Below the pieces are notes generated by a model, which saw nothing but the letters and a program-made list of their open reading frames with translations, was not told the origin of the DNA and did not search any database. Positions 46,540 to 56,102 of a DNA stretch of 64,000 bases are shown here, in pieces. Numbering within the stretch: the stretch's first letter is position 1; each line of letters starts with the position of its first letter. Source of the stretch: DATLXU01 sp035575515 (GTDB taxonomy: Bacteria; Acidobacteriota; Blastocatellia; UBA7656). The translations under genes and the position numbers were made by a program. The DNA lies in contig DATLXU010000127.1 in NCBI GenBank assembly GCA_035575515.1, forward strand, positions 1-64,000. The letters are read 5' to 3'.

Positions 46540-47562
46540 ATGGAAAATATCGCTGATAGAATAAATGTGGCTTCGCTTTCGCCAGCGTCAGGCGCGGCGC
46601 GGGCTTTTGGCATCGCGGCAATGGGTGTGACAGCCTTCGCCGCGATGCTTGCCGGTATTCTGCCGCTTCAGATGTCAATCGCTGTGGTCTTTCTTTTCGC
46701 AGGCCCGCACAACTGGATGGAGCTTCGCTACTTCCTCGCGCGCATGCCGGTACGGTGGGGCGCGTCGCGCAACTTTTTCGCACTCGCAATAATGGGGGTT
46801 GTGACGCTGGCGAGCTATTACGCGATGTTGCCCTCGCTCGCGAGCCTGCAACACTGGGACGAAGCGCAGTGGAAAACGGCGGCTGCTACGTGGAACAGCC
46901 TTTTGATTTTATGGGTAGTCGGCTTAATTTACCTTCGCAGCCGCCAGATGCCTCGCCGCAACTGGTCGCTTGCGATTCCCATCGCGCTTGCGCTCGTCGC
47001 AGCGAACTGGGCGATGCCCGAAGTTTGGGAAATCGCGCTGGTTTATCTTCACCCTGTGCTGGCGCTGTGGTTTCTGGACAGGCAACTGCGCCGCAGCCGA
47101 CCCGCGTGGCTTGCCGTCTATCGCGTTTGCCTCGCGCTGATTCCGCTGCTGCTTCTGGTTCTGTGTTGGCGATTAAGCAATGCCGCGCCATTGGCCCAAG
47201 ACAACGGGCTTACTCTCAGAATAACACAAAACGTTGGCGCGGATTTGTTCAGCGGGATTTCAAACCGCGTGTTCGTCGCCGCGCACGTTTTTCTTGAGAC
47301 GCTCCATTACGCGGTCTGGATAGTCGCGCTGCCGCTGATAGGACTGAGCACGGCTCCCTGGCGCATTCGAAAGATTCCGCTTGTTCGCCATCGTCTGGGA
47401 TGGCCGCGCGCGGTTCGGAGTGTTTTGATCCTCGGTGCGTTTGCGGTCTTGTTGTTATGGGGCTGCTTTGCCGTTGATTACCAGACAACGCGCGACGTTT
47501 ATTTCACGGTTGCGATAATTCATGTCCTCGCCGAAGTCCCATTTCTCTTGCGGATGATTTAA
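46540..47562 (+). CDS. Polytopic membrane protein with conserved-looking histidines, unknown function
   Basis: This 340-residue protein has about nine membrane helices. Histidines sit in or next to several of them: VFLFAGPHNWMELRYFL, LVYLHPVLALWFL, VAAHVFLETLHYAVWIV and VAIIHVLAEVPFLL. Such intramembrane histidines can ligate metal or haem, and the overall look faintly recalls the Brp/Blh carotene dioxygenases, but I cannot confirm that. It starts 11 bases after the previous gene and ends 8 bases before the next, indicating one operon. Confidence 0.65.
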   Translation: MENIADRINVASLSPASGAARAFGIAAMGVTAFAAMLAGILPLQMSIAVVFLFAGPHNWMELRYFLARMPVRWGASRNFFALAIMGVVTLASYYAMLPSLASLQHWDEAQWKTAAATWNSLLILWVVGLIYLRSRQMPRRNWSLAIPIALALVAANWAMPEVWEIALVYLHPVLALWFLDRQLRRSRPAWLAVYRVCLALIPLLLLVLCWRLSNAAPLAQDNGLTLRITQNVGADLFSGISNRVFVAAHVFLETLHYAVWIVALPLIGLSTAPWRIRKIPLVRHRLGWPRAVRSVLILGAFAVLLLWGCFAVDYQTTRDVYFTVAIIHVLAEVPFLLRMI

Positions 47563-47570
47563 GACAAACG

Positions 47571-47960
47571 ATGAAACCGAGGGATCTCTGGTCATTTCTG
47601 CCTCTAGGTTTCTTAATCACCGTGTTGATTGAAACGCCGATTCTTTTGATTGGGCTTTCGCCGCGTCATAGCCTGAGGCGACGGCTTGCAGCGGGCGTAT
47701 GGCTGACCGCGTGCAGCTATCCGGTGGTGATACTGGTCTTCCCGCTGATTTTCGAGAACGCGCCGGAGTGGGTTTACATCACCGTCGCCGAAACATTCGC
47801 CCCTGTGTCGGAGTGCGCGCTCTTTTGGGCCGCATTTGGCGAGCGCGGTAAGTTTTGGTCGCGCGATGCGTGGCGAGATTTTGCGATTATCGTTATAGCG
47901 AACCTCGCATCATTTCTTATAGGGGAAGCGATGCATGCCTACGTGAGGCAAACACGCTGA
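47571..47960 (+). CDS. Small membrane protein of unknown function
   Basis: The 129-residue protein has four probable membrane helices (FLPLGFLITVLIETPILLIG at the N-terminus; the last, IIVIANLASFLIGEAMHAYV, near the end). Its start is 8 bases after the stop of the 340-residue membrane protein, so both are likely expressed together. The pattern of E-T-P and E-A-M-H within helices is suggestive of a small metal or cofactor-binding membrane protein, but no family is recognised. Confidence 0.6.
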   Translation: MKPRDLWSFLPLGFLITVLIETPILLIGLSPRHSLRRRLAAGVWLTACSYPVVILVFPLIFENAPEWVYITVAETFAPVSECALFWAAFGERGKFWSRDAWRDFAIIVIANLASFLIGEAMHAYVRQTR

Positions 47961-48026
47961 TCGAGTATGAAATCGGTATGGCCGTGAAGCGGCGTTGAGA
48001 AGTTAGCCGGGCATGAAACGCTTTGT

Positions 48027-48083
48027 CATCTACACAAGAGCAATAGAAAATTCCGAGACAATGCATCAGGCCCGAAGGGCTGA
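48027..48083. repeat. Dispersed repeat, copy 1
   Basis: This stretch begins CATCTACACAAGAG and ends CATCAGGCCCGAAGGGCTGA. The stretch at 56103-56159 begins CATCCACACAAGAG and contains CATCAGGCCCGAAGGACCGA, with similar spacing between. Two such copies 8 kb apart define a dispersed intergenic repeat family. Here it ends 5 bases from the stop codon of the interrupted membrane gene. Confidence 0.7.
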
Positions 48084-48087
48084 AAAT

Positions 48088-48588
48088 CTATTGAATTTCT
48101 GATTTGCCTGCGGCGGCTTTGTCCTGCTCACTGGCGAGTTTGTTTGAATTCACCAGAATGATTGCCAGCAATAGCGCGACGGCTATAAACGCAAATGCGA
48201 ACTGCTGCATTATGAGGGCGAGAAGGCTGTAGCTCGCGAGATTAGCAGCAAACGCCACGAGCAAGGCCCGCGCTATGGTGTTTGATTTCCTGTTCAGTAC
48301 AAGCCACAATCCCTCAATTATGACCGTAACAGCGAACGTCATGAGCAAAAGTAAAAGCCGGTCGGCCCATCTCGTTGGAAACGAGTTACGGAATATAATA
48401 ATCCCGGCTATCGTCGAGATAATGTTCATAACCAAAGAGTCACCGATCGAGTATCCGAATGATTTCCATTTCATCGAATACAGCACAGCGGCTTCAAGCA
48501 TAACGATAATGACCGCTTAACAAAGAAAAATAATCGGCACTAACACATCGAAAAGCGGGCCTAAACCGGCATCAGCAATAATGGGCAT
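48088..48588 (-). pseudogene. Membrane-protein gene interrupted by an in-frame stop codon
   Basis: A strong ribosome binding site (ACAGGAGGTCTGCC) precedes ATG 48588. That frame reads MPIIADAGLGPLFDVLVPII plus FLC and meets TAA at 48517-48519. The same frame then continues without interruption as AVIIVMLEAAVLYSMKWKSF and on to a stop at 48088. The membrane helix LVPIIFLC/AVIIVMLEAAVLY runs through the stop. No ribosome binding site precedes the internal ATG at 48501. The simplest reading is a 166-codon, four-helix membrane protein disrupted by one nonsense mutation (or a sequencing error). The downstream 137-residue part is otherwise intact; no family is recognised. Confidence 0.6.
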
Positions 48589-48765
48589 GGCAGACCTCCT
48601 GTAGCTTCAGGTGAGTGTGTTGTAAAGCCTGGTGGATCGGCGTGGATGATAACCCAATGGCCAATTCAACCTGATGGTAAGAGCCGCAAGCTATTCCCAC
48701 CAGCGCAAAAAAACGGCGGCTCAGGCTATGCGCCCGATGCCGCCGCGTGAAGCGGTCGTGCGATC

Positions 48766-49461
48766 TTAGAAGCAGCCGCACGATTTCACTCCTCCGTCCA
48801 ATCCTAAATGAAAAGCGCGAATCCTCTGCTCGCCGGTCCCGTGCGCGTTGGGGTGATTGGGGTTTGTGCCTGTGCTGTCGCGCGCCATCAGGAAGGCGAA
48901 TACGGCTTCGTCAATGTCGCCCGGATCGAGCGCCCCCGCCGTGCGCGCCGCCTTTGCAAAAGCTCCGGCGAGACAATCGGCCTGAAGCTCTCGGTATATA
49001 GTCGGCCCCGCCGTAAGCCCAAGCCGCTTCTGAATGGCGTGGCCCCATTCGTGAGCAAGTATCACGATGAATGCGAAATCGCCGTCGGTCCCGAACCGCG
49101 CAGCCGCGTCACGCATTTGCAATGCGAGAAAATTTGGCGCGATGTAAATTGTGTCAGTCGGACTGTAATAAATAGGCGCAGGCCCGCTCGCCGAAATGCG
49201 CGGCGACGTGTAGCTCAGATTGTGAGCCGCAAAAGTTTGCCGCCAGAACGTGTCAAGAAACTTAACCGCTGAGTTGGCTTTTATCGCTACCTGCCGCATT
49301 TCATACTGGGTCGGCGGCTCGTTCGTCGAAGCGTAAACTTGGCCGGGCTGCGCGAAGTATTCCGCCGTCGCGCCTGAATACTTATTTGTCGAAAGCGAGG
49401 ATGTGAAAAGCAATGCCGGTAATATGAGCATCGCGCTGATTCTCAAAGTCCAATTCTTCAT
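48766..49461 (-). CDS. Neutral zinc metallopeptidase-like protein, exported
   Basis: From ATG 49461 (AAGGAGAT before it) this is 231 residues with an N-terminal signal (ISAMLILPALLFTSSLS). The zinc-binding helix LAHEWGHAIQKRLGL provides the HExxH-type motif (HEWGH). A downstream ELQADCLAGAFAKAA supplies the third ligand/aspartate region as in the putative neutral zinc peptidase (YpfJ-like) family. It ends with a Cys pair (GGVKSCGCF). Substrate is unknown; it probably acts in the periplasm or at the membrane. Confidence 0.85.
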   Translation of the reverse strand: MKNWTLRISAMLILPALLFTSSLSTNKYSGATAEYFAQPGQVYASTNEPPTQYEMRQVAIKANSAVKFLDTFWRQTFAAHNLSYTSPRISASGPAPIYYSPTDTIYIAPNFLALQMRDAAARFGTDGDFAFIVILAHEWGHAIQKRLGLTAGPTIYRELQADCLAGAFAKAARTAGALDPGDIDEAVFAFLMARDSTGTNPNHPNAHGTGEQRIRAFHLGLDGGVKSCGCF

Positions 49462-50063
49462 CCTTTTATCTCCTTCCTCCATGCCTTCCGCAATCTCTGC
49501 GGAAGCGATTCAATCAATGCTGGCAATGACCTTTTTGCCAACACCGGAAGATGACATGAAAGCCCAACGCATATTCCAGAGCGGAATCTTTCGGGCAGGT
49601 GAGACGAGGCAGGCATCTTTTTCCCTGAGGCTCAATCGGCAGCCGGTGCGAAATGACTTGCCAGTTTGTGTGATAAAGCTACGCCCGCCACCGAATCTTC
49701 TACAACCCGCCGCGCCTAACTTTCGATTAACCTTTAGCCGCAATGCAATTTGGACGAATCAGCGCTACGCGGCACGCGCTTTGTCAGAATGGCAGAAAGC
49801 CATGCTCCCGAAAGAAGTTCTTATACGCTTGTAAGAAATTGATCTAGCGCATTCGCGGCCAGCTCTTGAGTTTTCACGAGCGCCGTCGGTGGCGCGGCGT
49901 GGACAGATCGCAGCGACCCGTGAATGCGCTACTGGACTAATCGAGTTGTCATTGACCCGCGCGAAGAGGCGCAGCCGCACTGCTTTTTCATAGACCACCG
50001 GGCGAATCGTCTGCTAATCTATCTATCAAGCCAGTCGTTTAATCGGTCGGGCGCAAATCCCCC
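49462..50063. other. Non-coding stretch, no supported feature
   Basis: About 600 bases separate the metallopeptidase start from the SWIM/type IIG remnant. Open frames exist on both strands, but none has a ribosome binding site, a recognisable domain or a plausible composition. I see no RNA gene and no repeat shared with the rest of the window. Confidence 0.6.
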
Positions 50064-50905
50064 ATGTCGCTTACAAGCCAATTCTATCAATCCTTCGACA
50101 GCAGCATTCGCGGTCGCGGCTACGCATATTTTCGTCAAGGTGCGGTGCGCATAAGCTATGGCGACGAGCGAGAGGTAAAAGCTATGGTTCGCGGCAGCGA
50201 AAGATATTCGATCAACCTCACTGTTGACGGAAGCGATTTCTTCGTCTCGTGCACCTGCCCGTATTTCGACCGCGACCTGTACGAGCAGGAAGTGAAAGTC
50301 GAGCGCAGCGGGACGGGGAGCGAGCGCCGCCGCCGCGCCGATTACGCTTTCCTCGCGCCGAACTTCCGCGACGTGCGCTTCTACGTCGAAGCCAGAAAAA
50401 CCAGCCTCGATTTCGATAACCGTGATTATTACTTTCAGACGATTCGCTACGGTTGGAACAGCCGCACGCCGCTGGCCGTGCTGACAGACTTCGAGCAGTT
50501 CCGCGCCCTCGACTGCCGGTACGAGCCGGATATTGAAGACGTGTTGAATCGCGCCCTGCTGAAATTTCATTACACGGACTACGCCGACCGCGAACGCTTC
50601 AGCGAGATTTATCATCTCTTCTCGCGCGAATCGGTAACGGCAGGTCGCTCGAAAAGTTTGCCGCCGGGCTTCCAAAACCCAAAGGCAAAGCTCGCCAGCG
50701 CGCATTGTTTCCGACGGGCCGCTACCAGAGCGTTGACGAATCTTTCTTGCAACGCTTGGATGAGTACCGCGAAGAACTAGCGCGTGTTTTCAAAAACAAG
50801 AACCCGCAGCTCAACAGCAGCGATCTCACGGAAGTCACGCAGCGCACGCTCGATAGACTCGTCTTCATGCGATTCCTCAAAGACAAGTTTATTGATTTAT
50901 CTTCT
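50064..50905 (+). pseudogene. Chimeric remnant: SWIM-domain N-terminus joined to a frameshifted type IIG restriction enzyme
   Basis: Residues 1 to about 72 resemble the start of SNF2-associated SWIM zinc-finger proteins (SLTSQFYQSFDSSIRGRGYA, then FFVSCTCPYFDRDL). The frame passes directly into the N-terminal nuclease region of a type IIG (Eco57I-like) restriction-modification enzyme: RADYAFLAPNFRDVRFYVEA, then DNRDYYFQTIRYGWNS and LAVLTDFEQFRALDC. The SWIM motif loses its CxH half at the junction. Near 50645 a one-base deletion shifts the frame; the original sequence resumes as SLEKFAAGLPKPKGKARQRA and VDESFLQRLDEYREELARV. Homology ends by about 50905, so the methyltransferase part is gone. 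It is a decayed restriction system. Confidence 0.78.
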
Positions 50906-51035
50906 ATGAAAAGACTTATGGAGATTTCTCATTTTTCAACCAGTACTTCTTACGTGCTTCGGCTTGAACGTTCAAGCTTTCCGACAACTGAGCATCGTGG
51001 TACGATACAAGTTCGGACGCTTCAGGAGGACGACG

Positions 51036-51305
51036 ATGAAACGAGCAATGGGGATGCTGCTCGCCTTTACGCTCACAGCCGGAATCTTTATAGCAATAGT
51101 ATTCGAGCCGCGCGTTTCCACCGACGCAGTTGCCACGCCGCAGCCCGCGCTCGTTTATGTGAAGAAAAACACTAGCAAGTATCACGGCCAGGAGTGCCAT
51201 CTGCTTCAAGGCGTCGCCGCTTCCGACATTATCGCAATGAGCCGCGACGAAGCCGAATCCTTAGGCTATGAGCCTTGCCGCAATCCTAAATGCTTTCCGC
51301 GTTAG
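51036..51305 (+). CDS. Small exported protein with an Ada-like metal-binding motif
   Basis: The 89-residue protein starts at ATG 51036, which has AGGAGG 7 bases upstream. It has a hydrophobic signal (MGMLLAFTLTAGIFIAIVF), then VYVKKNTSKYHGQECHLLQG and a terminal GYEPCRNPKCFPR. The pattern Y-H-x3-C ... P-C-x3-C resembles the metal-binding fold found in Ada-type and thermonuclease-associated domains (family knowledge), which bind zinc via four Cys/His. It is probably located outside the cytoplasm. Function unknown. Confidence 0.72.
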   Translation: MKRAMGMLLAFTLTAGIFIAIVFEPRVSTDAVATPQPALVYVKKNTSKYHGQECHLLQGVAASDIIAMSRDEAESLGYEPCRNPKCFPR

Positions 51306-51335
51306 CGGCGCAACCCGATGCTAAGCGCGCTCCGA

Positions 51336-51938
51336 TTAACGATTGAAGACCGCAGCGGCCAGTTCCGTTTGAGGCGTGAAGGTGTTTTGCGCAAGGTCGG
51401 CCAGCCATTCGGCGCGCTGCTGCGTGTTGTCCTTTTGATCGAATGAAAAAGCGATCAGCACTTTCATCTTGTCGCCCTTGACGGGCTTCACGGTCCACCC
51501 TTGATAGCCCCGAAGATTGCCTTCGCGCCGCGCTTTCTCAATCTCCCACATCATCCTCTCATCCACCGTCAGCCCTGCATCGTTCGACGGCAGATGGCGC
51601 AGGCGGTCTACGGCCATCATCGCTGTCTGAGGCTCAATCTCTCCGCCTTCGAGCGCGGGCAGCACGAACAGGTAGACTGCCGCTGCGATGAGCGATGCAA
51701 TCAGCGGAATGCCGACGAGCACTGCAAACCGTCCGGCGCTCACTCGCCCTTGCGGATTTGCTTTGCGCGTCCGCGCCGATTCTTTTGTTGTTAGAGTCGC
51801 CTCCTGAGACGCTGAGCGGTTGGCGGGCACTATGCCCTTCTTTTTTATCCCGTATGAATTCTTAGGCTTTGGCAGATGACAGTCCGGGCAGGCAGCGGCT
51901 TCATCTGGAATATTACTGTAGCATCGCGGACACCTCAT
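51336..51938 (-). CDS. Zinc-ribbon membrane protein of unknown function
   Basis: The 200-residue protein starts MRCPRCYSNIPDEAAACPDC, a classic zinc-ribbon (two CxxC pairs). A basic, Ser/Thr-rich linker, one membrane span (VLVGIPLIASLIAAAVYLFVL, about 93-113) and a soluble C-terminal domain with the pattern GYQGWTVKPVKGDKMKVLIAF follow. Such zinc ribbon-TM-domain proteins are common and uncharacterised. It is convergent with the small exported protein. Confidence 0.7.
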   Translation of the reverse strand: MRCPRCYSNIPDEAAACPDCHLPKPKNSYGIKKKGIVPANRSASQEATLTTKESARTRKANPQGRVSAGRFAVLVGIPLIASLIAAAVYLFVLPALEGGEIEPQTAMMAVDRLRHLPSNDAGLTVDERMMWEIEKARREGNLRGYQGWTVKPVKGDKMKVLIAFSFDQKDNTQQRAEWLADLAQNTFTPQTELAAAVFNR

Positions 51939-52775
51939 CTGAGAGACGCCTCCGAACCGTGCTTGAGCATATTAAAGGCCAGAATCAACGGCAACAACTT
52001 GGTTACCGCAACAGGTAATGAGAGATTTGCGTTTGAAAAAAGCTATTCAGACGGCAAATGAAATGGAGCGAATCGAATTACTTTTTTTGTTAATCAGATT
52101 AAAAATTTTGTCACACGCAACCCCATTGAGTCCTATCTTCAATCGTATCCCAAAGCGCCTGCAACTTTGCGCGCAACTCTGGTAACCTGCGCAAGCTGAT
52201 GTTTCAAGCTTACTTCTTGAATGCAAAAATCCCGGCAGAAGCCTTCGTTTAACCCTGCTTCCTGACGCAACAAGCCCCTCTTTTAATCGCTTTCCATTCA
52301 CCATAAGTTAACGCCTATTTTCCTTGACTTGAATGAGGCGTTGAAGTAGCCTTTCCCTTGCCCGCGATGCAGGTTTTAACTCTTTCAAGACAGATGGACG
52401 AGCAAGCATTAATAAAAGTGTTTCTGGCAAATTGCTTGATGCTCGGCTGTGTGTTTGAGATTAAAGATACCAGGAGCGCGGGATGTTCATTTCAGGTTGA
52501 TTAAAAGATCGCCGCTCGCGCAGAGAAGTTTCCTGCGCCAGTCCGCAAGGAAATCACCATCGCCTGCGCGAGCATGGCCGGCCAACAAATAAAGGGACTG
52601 GCTAGAGAACGCGAGCATACTGCTTTCGATTCGATTTCATCCGAACGCAGTCACTTCGCCTGCAGACCAACCGAGATGAGAGCAGTGGATCATTGAACGA
52701 GGGTTCTTAGGTTGAAGCTGCGCGCTTCAATCAGAAATAGTGACTACACTTCATCACTAAAGAGAGGCAGGAAAA
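51939..52775. other. Long intergenic region upstream of the second TonB receptor
   Basis: These 837 bases hold no gene I can support. The only structure seen is TTGAAGC-N5-GCTTCAA at 52712-52730, an inverted repeat about 46 bases before the receptor start that could be an operator. A weak sigma-54-like TGGCAAATTGCTTGA at 52425 lacks the terminal GC. Confidence 0.5.
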
Positions 52776-55700
52776 ATGTCAAAACCAAAACCATTCCATT
52801 CACTTTGCGCATTGATGCTTGCGCTCGTGATGGGCTTCGGCGCAGTCCCGGCCTTCGCCCAATCGCAAGCAAGCACGGGTCAGATAGCGGGCATCGTGGT
52901 CGACAACCAGGGCGCCGCCATCGGCAATGCGTCGGTCAAAGCTACCAACACCCAGACGGGCCTTGAGCGCACGGCTACGACCAACGACGAAGGCCTGTAC
53001 AACATAGTGCTTCTGCCGCCCGGCACCTACAACGTCAGCGCCGAAGCGAGCGGGTTCGCTTCGACAACAGTCAACAACGTCGAGGTGACCGTTGGGCGAA
53101 CCATTGACGTAAAGATAACGCTTGGAGCGAGCGGCGTTCAGGAAGTCGTCAACGTCACGGCTGGCGCGATTCAGGTTCAGACCACGCGCTCGGAGGCAGA
53201 CGCCGTTTTGAACGAGCGCGCCATCGAGAATCTGCCGATCAATGGCCGCCGCTTTCAGGACTTCGTAACGCTCACGCCGACGGCACAGGTCGACGTGCAG
53301 CGCGGCCAGATTTCGCTCGCGGGCCAGCGCGGCATCTACGGCGCGAACATCAACGTCGACGGGGTTGACTACAACCAGCCGTTCTTCGGCGGCATTCGCG
53401 GCGGCGAGCGCTCGAACACGGCCTACACGATTCCGCAGGAATCAATCAAGGAATTTCAGGTAGTGGCTTCGGGCTACTCGGCTGAGTTCGGTCGTTCGAC
53501 TGGCGGCATAGTCAATGCCGTGACCAAATCAGGAACGAACAATTTCCACGGCTCGGCATTTTACCTGCACCGCCCGGAACAACTGGCGAGAAAGAACCTC
53601 TTTTTCGACGCGCTCGAAAACAATATCAACAACGCGCACCTGAATAATCCAAACGTGCCGCTGCGCGAAGTGAAGCCCGCGCCGACGCAACAGCAATGGG
53701 GCGGTTCAATAGGCGGGCCGATCAAAAAGGACAAGATGTTCTTCTTCGGCTCTTACGAGCAGCAGCGCTTCCGCAATCAGCGCGAAGTCTTCTTCGATCA
53801 GCTCTCCGGTTTCGAAACGCAAGTGACGCCCGCGACACAGGAAGCCTTCAATTTTTATAAGTCGCTCGAACAATCATTCAACCAGACCAACGACGCCAAA
53901 GCGTTTCTTGGCCGCTTCGATTACGAGCTGAATTCCAACCACCGGTTCAACGTACGTTACAGCCACAGCACCAACGAGGCGCTCAATGCCAACTCAAGAG
54001 GCAATCAGTTGTTCCCGACAACCGATAGCGCCTTGTCGAACAACGGAACCGAGAAGGACGAGACGAACACGGTCGTAGGCCAGTTCACAAGCTTCTTCAG
54101 CAACTCGATAGTCAACGAGTTTCGCGGCCAGTATTCGCGCGAAGAGCGCCCGCGTCTTGCCAACGCCGAACAGCCTACGGTGACAACAAACGTCGGCGTA
54201 TTCGGCACGGTGAGCTTTCTGCCAACGACTCAGTTCGACTGGCGCGCGCAGGCCGCAGATAACATCACGTGGACAAAGGGCAACCACACAATCAAGTTCG
54301 GCGGCGAGTTCAATCACGTATTCGTGGATCAGACGTTCGGGTTCAATCAGTTCGGAGCCTTCTCAATTTCAGGCACGAACACCGCGACGATTCTCGATAC
54401 GCTCGCGCCGGGCGGCACAATCGCCAATCGCTTCGACGCCACGAGCGTGTCGCTGCTCGTGCAGATTGGCAATTTGCAGGCCGCTTATTCGACCAACGAG
54501 ATTGCCGCTTTCGGGCAGGACTCGTGGCGCATTCGTCCGAACCTCACGCTCAACTACGGCCTGCGCTGGGAAGGTCAGTACAATCCCACGCCCGAAGCTA
54601 ACAACACAGACCTGATTAACAGGGTTCAGAACTTCAACTTTCCGTCGGGCCATCGTGCCAGACCGACTCAGATTCAAGATGAGACCAAACAGTTCGGGCC
54701 GCGCTTCGGCTTTGCGTGGGACCCGTGGAACGATTCGAAGACGGTCGTGCGTGGCTATGCGGGTGTTTATTACGCGCGCACGCCGCTGTTGCTTTTTGCC
54801 GGGCCGTTCAACAACTTCCGCATCCCGCCTGGCGATCTCTCGATTCGGCTCCCGTTTGCCGTCCCCGCGGGCAATCCGAACAATACCGTCTATAAGCAAC
54901 TGAAGCTTATCGGAATTGACCTCAACACCTTCGCGCTCGGCAGCCTGCCTGTCATCACCGCGTCACAGGTTCAGCAGATTGCTCAGGCGCTTGGCGTGAC
55001 GGCTGATCCATTCTTCGGCGCGCAGCCGATTATGATGGCGGATGATTTCCATAATCCGAGGTCTTATCAGGGAGGACTTGGCGTTGAGCGACAGGTGAGC
55101 CGTTCGTTGACGCTCGGAGCCGACTTCGCTTACGTTCACACCATCCACCTCCAGCGCAATCGCGACATTAATCTTCCTCTGCCGAGGATACGACCGAACG
55201 ACCCGGCGCTGAGACCGTTCTTCGGTCTGCGCAGCGGCACGCCGCGTCCGCTCCCATCGCTAGGCAGCATTCAGATACGCGAGTCGACGGCAAAGTCTCT
55301 TTATCGCGCGCTGACGCTCAGGGCGAAGTTCCAGCGCAGGTGGGGACAGTTCAACGCCTTCTACACGCTCTCGAAGCTGCTGTCGGATGATGATAACGAG
55401 CGCGACGCGGGCGGCGTCGCGTTCGAGAACGCTTTCAACCTGCTGCCCGAATACTCCGACGCGCGACTCGACCGTCGGCATATGTTCGTTGCCAGTCCGG
55501 TCTTCTTCCTTCCGTTCGGCATTGATGTTTCGAGCGCAATCCGGTTGCTTTCAGGCCGCCCGATTGATGCGACGTTCGGCAGCGATGCGAATGAAGATAT
55601 CGGAGGCGCTGACAGGCCTTTCCGCGCACCGGGTGTTCCATTCCAGCGCAACGCGTTCCGCAATCGCGCGATCTATAATGTTGACATGCGCGTGCAGAAA

Positions 55701-55973
55701 CGAGTGCGGTTCACCGAGTCAGCGCGGCTGGTACTTTCGATGGAGATATTCAATATCCTGAACCTTGAAAATATCGAGCTTGCTGGCAGTCAGGTGACTA
55801 ACTATTGCTCAAGCACGACCCAGCTCGATTGTGGATTCACGGCTCCGACCAACCCGAACTTCCTACAGTTGCGGGACCGCAACCCGAATTCTGCTCGGTT
55901 TGGTCAGTTGCTGTTGAACAACACTCCCGGAGCGCCGTTCCAGATGCAGTTCGGCGCGCGCTTCCAGTTCTAA
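52776..55973 (+). CDS. Oar-type TonB-dependent receptor with carboxypeptidase-regulatory domain (second)
   Basis: This 1065-residue outer-membrane protein has a signal peptide ending PAFAQS and a carboxypeptidase-regulatory domain (GQIAGIVVDNQGAAIGNASV, PPGTYNVSAEASGFAS). A plug domain with ENLPINGRRFQDFVTLTPTA follows, then a long barrel ending PFQMQFGARFQF with the terminal aromatic expected of outer-membrane proteins. AGGCAGGAAAA precedes the ATG. It is smaller than the receptor at 35580 and only distantly similar overall, so it is not a recent duplicate. The substrate is unknown. It stands alone in a long intergenic region. Confidence 0.92.
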   Translation: MSKPKPFHSLCALMLALVMGFGAVPAFAQSQASTGQIAGIVVDNQGAAIGNASVKATNTQTGLERTATTNDEGLYNIVLLPPGTYNVSAEASGFASTTVNNVEVTVGRTIDVKITLGASGVQEVVNVTAGAIQVQTTRSEADAVLNERAIENLPINGRRFQDFVTLTPTAQVDVQRGQISLAGQRGIYGANINVDGVDYNQPFFGGIRGGERSNTAYTIPQESIKEFQVVASGYSAEFGRSTGGIVNAVTKSGTNNFHGSAFYLHRPEQLARKNLFFDALENNINNAHLNNPNVPLREVKPAPTQQQWGGSIGGPIKKDKMFFFGSYEQQRFRNQREVFFDQLSGFETQVTPATQEAFNFYKSLEQSFNQTNDAKAFLGRFDYELNSNHRFNVRYSHSTNEALNANSRGNQLFPTTDSALSNNGTEKDETNTVVGQFTSFFSNSIVNEFRGQYSREERPRLANAEQPTVTTNVGVFGTVSFLPTTQFDWRAQAADNITWTKGNHTIKFGGEFNHVFVDQTFGFNQFGAFSISGTNTATILDTLAPGGTIANRFDATSVSLLVQIGNLQAAYSTNEIAAFGQDSWRIRPNLTLNYGLRWEGQYNPTPEANNTDLINRVQNFNFPSGHRARPTQIQDETKQFGPRFGFAWDPWNDSKTVVRGYAGVYYARTPLLLFAGPFNNFRIPPGDLSIRLPFAVPAGNPNNTVYKQLKLIGIDLNTFALGSLPVITASQVQQIAQALGVTADPFFGAQPIMMADDFHNPRSYQGGLGVERQVSRSLTLGADFAYVHTIHLQRNRDINLPLPRIRPNDPALRPFFGLRSGTPRPLPSLGSIQIRESTAKSLYRALTLRAKFQRRWGQFNAFYTLSKLLSDDDNERDAGGVAFENAFNLLPEYSDARLDRRHMFVASPVFFLPFGIDVSSAIRLLSGRPIDATFGSDANEDIGGADRPFRAPGVPFQRNAFRNRAIYNVDMRVQKRVRFTESARLVLSMEIFNILNLENIELAGSQVTNYCSSTTQLDCGFTAPTNPNFLQLRDRNPNSARFGQLLLNNTPGAPFQMQFGARFQF

Positions 55974-55998
55974 GAAGCGCACCCGGCAAATTTCAGGC

Positions 55999-56033
55999 GG
56001 CAGCAATAACGTCTTGCTGCCGCTTTTTTATTT
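55999..56033 (+). terminator. Intrinsic terminator after the second TonB receptor
   Basis: GGCGGCAGCAA is followed by TTGCTGCCGC and then TTTTTTA on the plus strand, directly after the receptor stop codon at 55973. A GC-rich stem and T-run are the textbook features of a Rho-independent terminator. Confidence 0.75.
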
Positions 56034-56102
56034 TTGTAGCGCAGCCTTGAAGCCAAGCGATTATCTGAAGAAATGAGATTAGTCACTGGTGAGATTCTCT
56101 GG

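Noticed and set aside
49510..49834. Open frames on both strands between the metallopeptidase and the SWIM/type IIG remnant
   Set aside because: There is no ribosome binding site, no domain and no hydrophobic or catalytic pattern; they read as chance frames in high-GC DNA.
52425..52439. Sigma-54-like TGGCAAATTGCTTGA upstream of the second TonB-dependent receptor
   Set aside because: The -12 element lacks its terminal GC and lies about 340 bases before the gene.
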